Below are positions 13,447 to 19,143 of a stretch of 24,256 bases of DNA, one piece after another; position 1 is the first letter of the stretch, and each line of letters opens with the position of its first letter. The notes beneath the pieces were generated by a model that made no database searches, was not told where the DNA came from, and worked only from the letters and a program-made list of their open reading frames with translations. This stretch comes from DAOVQB01 sp023128935. Its GTDB lineage: Bacteria > Eisenbacteria > RBG-16-71-46 > CAIMUX01 > WJJG01. The DNA lies in assembly GCA_030628905.1 (NCBI GenBank), contig DAOVQB010000050.1, positions 1 to 24,256 of the forward strand, in the 5' to 3' direction. Position numbers and translations under genes: made by a program.

Positions 13447-14760
13447 CTACGCTCGCCCCGTCAGATCTAAGCGGAGATTACGCTGAATCTGCCCGCACCA
13501 TCTATCCGCGACTTGCGCCTCGCTCGCGAACTCCGGCCATCTCGACACGGCGCCGCGCACCTCGTCAACGATTTTCTTGGCGCTTCCTCGTTTCATCAGG
13601 GCGCTTCCGGCGCAGGCGCGGAAATCGGCCAGTGTGAACTTGTCTCGCTTGCCGTTCATCGTCATCTGGTGGCGGGAGGTCCAGTCGCCGGTGGGATTGT
13701 AGCTGTAAGTTACATCGAACGCAGGCGCCAGCGACCAGGCGCCGGTCTTGTCCATCAAGAAGGCGATGTTCTTGACATGATCATCCTGATTGCGAGCGAT
13801 GATGTTAAAAGTCATTCGACGGAACAATTCTATCACGGAATCCATTGCGAGCCCAAGCTGGCGAGCAATTAGCAGGGCCTGTTCATAGGCATAGACACCA
13901 GGATGATTATAGTCGAAATGAGCCAACGCACATAATGATTGCATATGCAGCTTTCCGCCGCCGCTCGGCCGGTCGAAGCGCCTGGTCATGAAATGTCGTC
14001 GACCATCTTCTTCCAGCAGACGGCATTCGGTCATGGTCATACCCGCCGCCCTGGCCATCAGGGAGTAGGCGTATTCGATAGCGCCGTAGCCCTTGGGATC
14101 TTCGAGTTCTCTGTCCCGGTTGCCGGTCACGCCGTCGAATTTCAGCAGCCAGTATTCGAACCCGCTTCCAGTGGTAATCTGCCCGGAATACACTTCGTTT
14201 GTCTTGCGATTCCAGGCGATGACCGCCTTGGCCCGTGCGCCGCCGGCGGAGGTGCCGACCCGCAGGATCTCTCCTAGTGCCCGGGTCCGGGTCTTGTCGG
14301 TCAGGGACGATTTCAGATCGTAGCGCCGGCTCAGGATTTCGGAGGCCAGTTGAACGAGGGCCGCGACCTTGATCCTTGTCGCTCGTTGTGGTTTCGGGCC
14401 CAAGACCGGCGCAAACTCCAGCGCACCCATCCCGCGTGTTCCTGTATAACAGAGCCGCTCGACCGCATTGAAGCTATCGGGTTCTCTTCCCTGTGTGGCC
14501 AGCCAGGTATTGATCAAGGCGTTCCCGAATCTGTCAGGCAGTGAATCGGCGAGAAGACCGGGCAGGCCATGAAAAGTATTCCCCGGCAGCTCTCTGAAAA
14601 CGTGTACGCGGTTATTCAAAGGCATCGTGATCGGAGAGACCTCGATGCCGCTCTGTGCAAAGGCCGGGTCGTACTGGAACGCCGCGTAGTCGCTGCCCTC
14701 ATCCTGGGAGACGGCCCCGATGGTGCGTCCCCAGAGTCGCACTTCCGCCAGGGTTGTCAT
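13447..14760 (-). CDS. hipA: HipA-like serine/threonine kinase toxin
   Basis: 437 residues. The N-terminal subdomain (EVRLWGRTIGAVSQD, LPGLLADSLPDRFGN) is the usual HipA couple region. The kinase part has a Gly-rich SAGGARAK loop (171-178), FEYWLLKFDG, GRRHFMTRRFDRP, the catalytic loop ARNQDDHVKN (322-331, Asp326/Asp327) and the metal-binding APAFDVTYS (Asp349). HipA kinases phosphorylate aminoacyl-tRNA synthetases and cause growth arrest or persistence; the cognate HipB neutralises and represses. The start ATG overlaps the stop of the antitoxin gene by four bases. The last 11 residues (RNLRLDLTGRA) are followed past the stop by a second, out-of-frame copy (RSLRLNLTRR), so the 3' end carries a diverged 31-bp duplication. 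All key residues appear intact. Confidence 0.92.
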   Translation of the reverse strand: MTTLAEVRLWGRTIGAVSQDEGSDYAAFQYDPAFAQSGIEVSPITMPLNNRVHVFRELPGNTFHGLPGLLADSLPDRFGNALINTWLATQGREPDSFNAVERLCYTGTRGMGALEFAPVLGPKPQRATRIKVAALVQLASEILSRRYDLKSSLTDKTRTRALGEILRVGTSAGGARAKAVIAWNRKTNEVYSGQITTGSGFEYWLLKFDGVTGNRDRELEDPKGYGAIEYAYSLMARAAGMTMTECRLLEEDGRRHFMTRRFDRPSGGGKLHMQSLCALAHFDYNHPGVYAYEQALLIARQLGLAMDSVIELFRRMTFNIIARNQDDHVKNIAFLMDKTGAWSLAPAFDVTYSYNPTGDWTSRHQMTMNGKRDKFTLADFRACAGSALMKRGSAKKIVDEVRGAVSRWPEFASEAQVADRWCGQIQRNLRLDLTGRA

Positions 14761-15110
14761 GATTCATCTCCCCAGCTCCATTTCTTGGACGATGGGGTAG
14801 GGCGTTTTCTTGACGATACTCGTCGACGCTCCCTGCCGCGCTGTTTCAGCAGTGCGATCGGGCTGGGGATCGGTTTTGGGAAGAGCGCATCAAGCCGCTC
14901 AATCAGATCGAGCGCCCGGCAGATGCGGATGATGCTCGAGAACTGAGTTGAGACCGCCCCCGATTCCAGACGTTCCACTGTGCGTTTTGAGACCCCGGCC
15001 CGTTCGGCAAGATCGGCTTGTGAGAGGTTCCGATCGAGTCGAAGTCTGGCCAGCCGCTCACCCATCTCGCTGAGAATCGCTTCGTCCGTTGTCTGTTTAC
15101 CTATTTTCAT
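14757..15110 (-). CDS. hipB: HipB-like Xre-family antitoxin/repressor
   Basis: 117 residues. A helix-turn-helix of Cro/CI type covers about residues 14-70 (MGERLARLRLDRNLSQADLA, ERAGVSKRTVERLESG, FSSIIRICRALDLIERLDALF). The C-terminal tail (about 85-117) is unusually basic and Ser-rich (KQRGRERRRVSSRKRPTPSS) and is probably disordered; the E. coli HipB tail is a degradation tag. It precedes the kinase gene with an ATGA overlap, the classic hipBA order, and should bind both HipA and the operator repeats just upstream of its ATG. Confidence 0.9.
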   Translation of the reverse strand: MKIGKQTTDEAILSEMGERLARLRLDRNLSQADLAERAGVSKRTVERLESGAVSTQFSSIIRICRALDLIERLDALFPKPIPSPIALLKQRGRERRRVSSRKRPTPSSKKWSWGDES

Positions 15111-15113
15111 AAT

Positions 15114-15170
15114 GCGACAAATATGGCGAATAGGACAATATATGTCTATGTAAATCGTCTACTGTGGCGA
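15114..15170. promoter_or_regulatory. hipBA control region with two operator-like sites
   Basis: Two 16-bp sites of the form TCGTC-N6-GGCGA sit at 15155-15170 (good match, followed by AAT) and 15114-15129 (right half good, left half GCGAC). Their GGCGA cores are 41 bp apart, about four helical turns. An AT-rich stretch between them contains a TATATT -10-like box on the minus strand. The arms TCGTC and GGCGA form an imperfect inverted repeat, as expected for a HipB dimer site. HipB binding is inference. Confidence 0.55.
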
Positions 15171-15289
15171 ATTAGTTAATCAGCAGATTGTATATCAGGC
15201 ATTGGACCTGAGGATAGGCTGGTAGGCATTGGGCAAACCCGAATCTTCGATCCACGACCGAGCCAAGGCACAACACCAGAAGCTGTTAG

Positions 15290-15346
15290 TCGTCATATAT
15301 GGCGAATTGCAGGGCCTCTTGCCCGCATATTCGTCACTAATGGCGA
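15290..15346. promoter_or_regulatory. Second pair of hipBA-type operator motifs
   Basis: TCGTC-N6-GGCGA occurs at 15290-15305 (followed by ATT) and at 15331-15346. Both match the better hipBA operator, and their cores are again exactly 41 bp apart. They lie 175 bp upstream of the hipBA pair, on the side away from the toxin. They could be auxiliary binding sites for a DNA loop or control a lost gene. Confidence 0.45.
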
Positions 15347-15558
15347 GTTGGCACTACTCGATCAGGAGACAGCTCATCATGCTACTGAACTCATCGAGAT
15401 CATCACCGAGGGATACCGCCCTGAAAGTCGGTGCGAAGCTGGCGGCCTTGGTAGGTCAACTCGCAGTGTGAGTGGCGCCACGTTCCGAGAGGGCAAGTTT
15501 GCGACAGAGAGCCGCCGCACGGGACCGGGCCAAATACCGGTCAGGCTACTTCCTTGAG

Positions 15559-15666
15559 ATGATGAATCTCTACACCCCGGTTCCGGAGCCAACATCCTGG
15601 GCCCTGTTCGGCCTAGGCCTCGGCTTCACGGGTTTGGTATGGCGCTGGCGGCGTCGCTGCGGTTGA
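15559..15666 (+). pseudogene. Orphan PEP-CTERM-like sorting tail
   Basis: Codons from 15559 give MMNLYTPVPEPTSWALFGLG, followed by LGFTGLVWRWRRRCG and a stop. The parts match a PEP-CTERM signal in order: VPEP, a hydrophobic helix, and a basic cluster at the very end. The frame is open upstream to 15472, but the Arg-rich translation there resembles no secreted protein. The tail is probably what remains of a deleted exported protein gene. It could be a tiny membrane peptide, but no ribosome site supports that. Confidence 0.5.
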
Positions 15667-15682
15667 CTTGGCGGGCGGCGCG

Positions 15683-16162
15683 CTATTCCTTGTCGGGTGG
15701 AGCAATTTGTTCGGAGTTCTTCAGGGATTCCAAGGCTTCTGCGTCGGCCAAATCCTTGGTTCTTCCTGATGCCCTCTTGTTGCGAATGAGATCGTTGATC
15801 GACAGGATATGCACTTCGATTCCCTCGATATTCACAGACAGTGACCGTCCGAACGTCTCCTCAAATCGAAGTCCCGATGCCGCGGTGATGATGTCGATTC
15901 GCCTTGGGGCAACTCCGATCTGAAAGATGGTCCCATCCTTCTGAAGGTCTTCCTTGGTCAGATTGTGCAGCGGGGCGCCGAAAGAGCGCAACGCCCGCAG
16001 GACGGCATCAGCGTTCTGCGGTGACGGCATGACCCATATGTCGATGTCCATGGTGGCCCGGGGATAACCGTGGGCTGCCAGTGCATAGGCACCGACGAGG
16101 AGGAATCTAACCTTCTCGTCGGCCAAGGCGTGTAACATGTCTCTGTAGTCTTCGTTCAGCAT
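15683..16162 (-). CDS. Small nucleotidyltransferase (MNT/DUF6036-like), possible TA component
   Basis: 159 residues. The nucleotidyltransferase fold is visible as FLLVGAYALAAHGYPRATMD followed by IDIWV, giving the Asp-x-Asp metal pair. RRIDIITAASGLRFEETFGR supplies a third acidic site, and VHILSINDLIRNKRASGRTKDLADAEAL closes the domain. Proteins of this kind are related to AbiEii toxins and MNT antitoxins, which transfer nucleotides to tRNA or proteins. The upstream small gene overlaps it by 56 bases, an arrangement that suggests a two-gene unit. The start at 16162 has no clear ribosome site, so translation may depend on the upstream frame. Whether it is toxin, antitoxin or neither cannot be told from sequence. 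Confidence 0.8.
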   Translation of the reverse strand: MLNEDYRDMLHALADEKVRFLLVGAYALAAHGYPRATMDIDIWVMPSPQNADAVLRALRSFGAPLHNLTKEDLQKDGTIFQIGVAPRRIDIITAASGLRFEETFGRSLSVNIEGIEVHILSINDLIRNKRASGRTKDLADAEALESLKNSEQIAPPDKE

Positions 16163-16298
16163 CGTGATTCTTGCTCAAGGACGCGATTTCTCGGGTCAGC
16201 GGCCAGACGAGACTGATGCGGTCTGCCGGCGTGCCGGGAACGAAGTCGTCGTTCCGACGATCCGACATCCGGTATCTGGCTGTGTGTTTCCTGTCCAT
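16107..16298 (-). CDS. Small conserved-looking partner of the nucleotidyltransferase
   Basis: 63 residues from the ATG at 16298, or 53 from the ATG at 16268. The core FVPGTPADRISLVWPLTREI, followed by ASLSKNHDAERRLQRHVTRL and RREG, looks like a real folded small protein. I recognise it as a type often found directly before small nucleotidyltransferase genes, but know no assigned function. It overlaps the next gene by 56 bases in another frame. No membrane segment or DNA-binding motif is seen. A role as antitoxin or regulator of the neighbour is inference. Confidence 0.6.
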   Translation of the reverse strand: MDRKHTARYRMSDRRNDDFVPGTPADRISLVWPLTREIASLSKNHDAERRLQRHVTRLGRREG

Positions 16299-16405
16299 GC
16301 TCTCAAGCTACCATTTTGGGCCGAGGGGAATCAATCGGATGGTTGCGATGGAGCCCCCGGCACAGTTCTGCGCAAGACCGGGCGCGCAAAACTGATAGGC
16401 TTTGA

Positions 16406-17701
16406 CTACTTCCGGCGATAGGCGGTGATGGCCATAACCTCCGCTTCTTCGTCTTCTTCATCTTCTTCGCCGCCGAGTCCTTGGGCGCTGATCGCTGCCG
16501 CCAGGAAGCCGGAGACCTTATATATACGATCGTCGCGGGCGAAGAAAAGACGATCATCCTTCGCCGATCCTCCACATTCGATACGAACCTCTTTGATGAA
16601 TTCACCGTCGCTGTTGAATACATCATAGTTGAACTGGCCTGGTTCACTGGCCCACTGTTGCCGGCTGTTGTGAACCCAGATATCGCCATTGGCGGCGACC
16701 CGCAGATTGGCGATATCAGGCTCGTATGCCTCCGCCTCGTACGATGAATTGGGCGGCATCTGAGGGCTTTCCATCTGCCGTTGGAACGCGCGATCCACCA
16801 AGTCCTTCATCGCCTGGTCTCGCTCGTACGATTGATACTCTCGGGAGATAACCTTCGCCAGAGTGCCATCGGGCTGAAAGACATGGATATCGTAACCGTA
16901 GCGTTCGGGCGACATATAAACAGAGCCGTCGTCGGCGACATCCAATCGTTGCCAGGGGAAATCGGTATCGATTTCTTTCATCACGAAATTCCTGAAATCC
17001 CAGAGAACGTTCTTTGTGTAATATTCGGAGATTTGTGTTTGATCTTCGGCATAACACCGGATGTGATAGTCGCGGGTTTGGGTCGATGTCTCCGCGTCGA
17101 ATACAAGCTTCATTCCGCCGAAAATCAGATTATTATTCGCTCCATAACACCGGATAGCCAGCGAAATGCCGCCTTCTGACGGCTCATAGCCGGCCGGAAT
17201 GAAATCGTCGAGCGGCGTGCCCTCGCTGTCCAACCTGATCAACTTGCCGGGCATCGCTTTGACCAAGCCAATGTTCCCATTTGGCAGAACGGTCATTGCC
17301 GCCGGGTTGGTCACTTCACCGGGACCCTCACCCGGCCCACCGAGCGTACGCAGTAGTTCGCCCTCCGGCGAATAAACCTGGACCTGGGAGAGCTGGTTGT
17401 CGAGCAGGTAAATATTATTGTCATCGCCGATTTCCACCTGGGTGATGATGCCGAATAGGACGCTCTCGTCATCTAGGCCGCCAGCGGTCCAGAGTTCCTC
17501 GAGTTGCCATGTTTCGATGCCATGCGTGGGCTTATCACCGTTTTTGATGTGCGTTGCGCCGTCAATCATCTCCGTCTTGCTGGCGGAGGCGAGGGCTGGG
17601 ATCAACATTACCAATACCAACCCAAAGAGAATGATTCCTGCGAAAGGCAATACAAGCGATATAGTCAGCGGCTTATGGATTGGGGAGATCGCTGATTTCA
17701 T
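16406..17701 (-). CDS. Exported 6-bladed beta-propeller (NHL-like) protein
   Basis: 431 residues; the start at 17701 has AAGGAGAT just upstream. Residues 12-41 form a hydrophobic signal or anchor (SLVLPFAGIILFGLVLVMLI) ending ALASA, a good signal peptidase I site. Propeller-like repeats follow: IGDDNNIYLLDNQLSQVQVY with SPEGELLRTLGGPGEGPGEV, VLPNGNIGLVKAMPGKLIRL, VADDGSVYMSPERYGYDIHV, VAANGDIWVHNSR and DVFNSDGEFIKEV. The C-terminus has an acidic patch (GGEEDEEDEEAEV) before AITAYRRK. Such proteins are numerous in FCB-group bacteria; role unknown, perhaps a surface scaffold. Codon third positions look more AT-rich than in the neighbours, hinting at a different origin. It is a single gene, divergent from the lipoprotein genes. 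Confidence 0.82.
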   Translation of the reverse strand: MKSAISPIHKPLTISLVLPFAGIILFGLVLVMLIPALASASKTEMIDGATHIKNGDKPTHGIETWQLEELWTAGGLDDESVLFGIITQVEIGDDNNIYLLDNQLSQVQVYSPEGELLRTLGGPGEGPGEVTNPAAMTVLPNGNIGLVKAMPGKLIRLDSEGTPLDDFIPAGYEPSEGGISLAIRCYGANNNLIFGGMKLVFDAETSTQTRDYHIRCYAEDQTQISEYYTKNVLWDFRNFVMKEIDTDFPWQRLDVADDGSVYMSPERYGYDIHVFQPDGTLAKVISREYQSYERDQAMKDLVDRAFQRQMESPQMPPNSSYEAEAYEPDIANLRVAANGDIWVHNSRQQWASEPGQFNYDVFNSDGEFIKEVRIECGGSAKDDRLFFARDDRIYKVSGFLAAAISAQGLGGEEDEEDEEAEVMAITAYRRK

Positions 17702-18033
17702 TATTATCTCCTTGAGTAATGGTTGCTTCAGTTCTCATGGCCGGTAAACAGGCCAGCCAGGAAAGCAGTAGATACTACGCATAACGGTGGAATATTGTCA
17801 CTCTCTTGATTCATTGTTTGGGATTGTGGACCGAATAATCGTGGTCAATCCCCACAGTCGAAAGACTGGCATTTCATCCGGTATGGAAAGTATTTCCCTC
17901 AACCTGGGTATCCACCCATCCAGGTTTTCAAATGCAAACACTGCCCATGCACGCCTTGGGCACCGTCCTAACCCATTGAGTGGCTCGGCATCATACTCCC
18001 GCCATGCCGACGATCCGGGGCAAGAGCGAGTCT
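17702..18033. other. Divergent intergenic region
   Basis: Between the beta-propeller gene (minus) and the lipoprotein gene (plus). It contains a candidate minus-strand promoter at 17772-17801 and a short hairpin (TGGCC, GGCCA) near 17735 within the predicted leader of the propeller gene. No coding region is supported. Confidence 0.5.
17772..17801 (-). promoter_or_regulatory. Candidate promoter of the beta-propeller gene
   Basis: On the minus strand GTGACA (17801-17796), 18 bases, then TAGTAT (17777-17772). Predicted start is about 65 bases before the ATG at 17701. Confidence 0.35.
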
Positions 18034-18672
18034 ATGATCGGCCGCAGCGGCAGTGTCCGCGTTTCGTACTCCGCGATGCTAATCCTTCTCGCGGCCGTCG
18101 TATCGCTCAGTTGCAGCTGCTCCGCCGATGATCCGAACATGATCGAGCACCTGCAGTTCACCGTTGTCGATTCACTTTTGGAGCCAGTCTTTCCCGTGCC
18201 GGGCGCTGCCATGCAGTTTTGTCCCCCGGCAGGTTTTTCCCCGCTTCCTGACACACTGCTGGCACAATTCCGGGCACAGCTCTACGCCCAAACCCCGCCG
18301 GATACCCGGAGGACCGATATTTTCCAGGTCTTCCTGCACGCCACCCATCGGGCAGCGGTGCTTGTGTCGTTGGCTGAGGACTTGAGCATCAGCGCGGACC
18401 CCTCCGGCTTTGTGGCAGACTACCAGCAGTCATTGATCGAAACCTACGGACCAAACCAGGTCGTTTCAGGCGACTACTTGGTCAACGATGTCCAGGTAAA
18501 GAACTACCTTGTGAGCGACAGCGCTCATGTCCGTTTCCAACTTCTGTGTTTGGCGGCAAGCCCTCCTGCGATGGAGGTGCAATATGTTGTACCCAAGGAG
18601 TCTTATCGTCGGTTGCTGAGATCCTTGGAGTCATCGATAGGAACGATAGAGCTCGTGAAACAAGGGAGGTGA
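18034..18672 (+). CDS. Putative lipoprotein of unknown function
   Basis: 212 residues from the ATG at 18034; in-frame GTG 17980 and ATG 18004 are alternatives without ribosome sites. The N-terminus MIGRSGSVRVSYSAMLILLA continues AVVSLSCSCSADD, a basic/hydrophobic signal ending in Cys residues, so lipid attachment is likely although the box is not canonical. The rest is soluble: LQFTVVDSLLEPVFPVPGAA, FCPPAGFSPLPDTLLAQFRA, FQVFLHATHRAAVLVSLAED, LVNDVQVKNYLVSDSAHVRF and EVQYVVPKESYRRLLRSLES. The pattern resembles stress- or secretion-linked lipoproteins that assess a fitted response, but I do not recognise the family. The stop is five bases before the next lipoprotein gene, so the two are co-transcribed. 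Confidence 0.7.
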   Translation: MIGRSGSVRVSYSAMLILLAAVVSLSCSCSADDPNMIEHLQFTVVDSLLEPVFPVPGAAMQFCPPAGFSPLPDTLLAQFRAQLYAQTPPDTRRTDIFQVFLHATHRAAVLVSLAEDLSISADPSGFVADYQQSLIETYGPNQVVSGDYLVNDVQVKNYLVSDSAHVRFQLLCLAASPPAMEVQYVVPKESYRRLLRSLESSIGTIELVKQGR

Positions 18673-18676
18673 TGGA

Positions 18677-18970
18677 ATGAAACGAATCTGCGGGTTTACA
18701 GCATTGTTTCTGGCGTGCGTGATCTTTGCGGGATGCGCCGCCCACATCCACCAGGTGGGCAGCGGCGCGCAGGGTAATAGCATGACGGAAGCACGGCAGT
18801 GGTACATCTTGTGGGGCCTGGTGCCGATCAACGACGTGGACACACACAGCATGACGGAGGGGGCCACCAACTACACAATCAAGACCGAGCAAAGCGCCCT
18901 CGATGTTGTTATCAATATCTTCACGGGGATGGTGACGGTCGGTTCGCGGACTGTCACGGTTACGAAATAG
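18677..18970 (+). CDS. Small lipoprotein, weakly Bor-like
   Basis: 97 residues; GGAGG lies seven bases before the ATG. The signal MKRICGFTALFLACVIFAGC is a textbook lipoprotein signal with lipobox FAGC (Cys20). The mature part is short: HIHQVGSGAQGNSMTEARQW, then YILWGLVPINDVDTHSMTEG and TEQSALDVVINIFTGMVTVG. The layout (QWYxLxGLxPxN, then a short Gly/Val-rich tail with two small membrane-like strands) recalls Bor/Iss-type outer-membrane lipoproteins; this likeness is weak. It follows the larger lipoprotein gene by four bases and is likely in the same operon. Confidence 0.75.
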   Translation: MKRICGFTALFLACVIFAGCAAHIHQVGSGAQGNSMTEARQWYILWGLVPINDVDTHSMTEGATNYTIKTEQSALDVVINIFTGMVTVGSRTVTVTK

Positions 18971-19091
18971 CCCCTCGGTCGGCAGGCCCGTCACAGAGGA
19001 GGAGCCCAAGTTGTGGTTCTTCCCGGACGGGCCTGTTGCCCTGCCCGGAATCTCCTTCGCAGTCTCCCGCCCTCCACGCCCGCGCTCCTAC

Positions 19092-19120
19092 TTGGAAAAA
19101 CCGGCGAAATCTGGTTTACT
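19092..19120 (+). promoter_or_regulatory. Candidate promoter of the subtilase gene
   Basis: TTGGAA (19092-19097), 17-bp spacer, TTTACT (19115-19120). Start predicted near 19127. A TAG in the subtilase frame at 19126-19128 marks the upstream limit of that frame. Match to consensus is moderate. Confidence 0.35.
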
Positions 19121-19143
19121 CACTTTAGCTACTGCAAGAACAA

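Larger units (their letters stand above)
15171..15682. other. Gene-poor interval between hipB and the nucleotidyltransferase
   Basis: No full gene is supported here. Plus-strand open frames exist, but their translations look like chance reading. The interval holds a second pair of operator-like sites and a PEP-CTERM-like tail without a body, listed separately. It reads as eroded sequence. Confidence 0.5.

Noticed and set aside
15229..15471. 80-residue plus-strand reading frame upstream of the PEP-CTERM-like tail
   Set aside because: No ribosome site, no recognisable motif, and another frame over the same bases is equally open; it also covers the operator motifs.
17787..18131. 114-residue plus-strand frame before the lipoprotein gene
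   Set aside because: Overlaps the lipoprotein gene in another frame, and its translation lacks any protein-like pattern.
18482..19009. 175-residue minus-strand frame opposite the lipoprotein genes
   Set aside because: Antisense shadow; the plus-strand frames have lipoprotein signals and a strong ribosome site.
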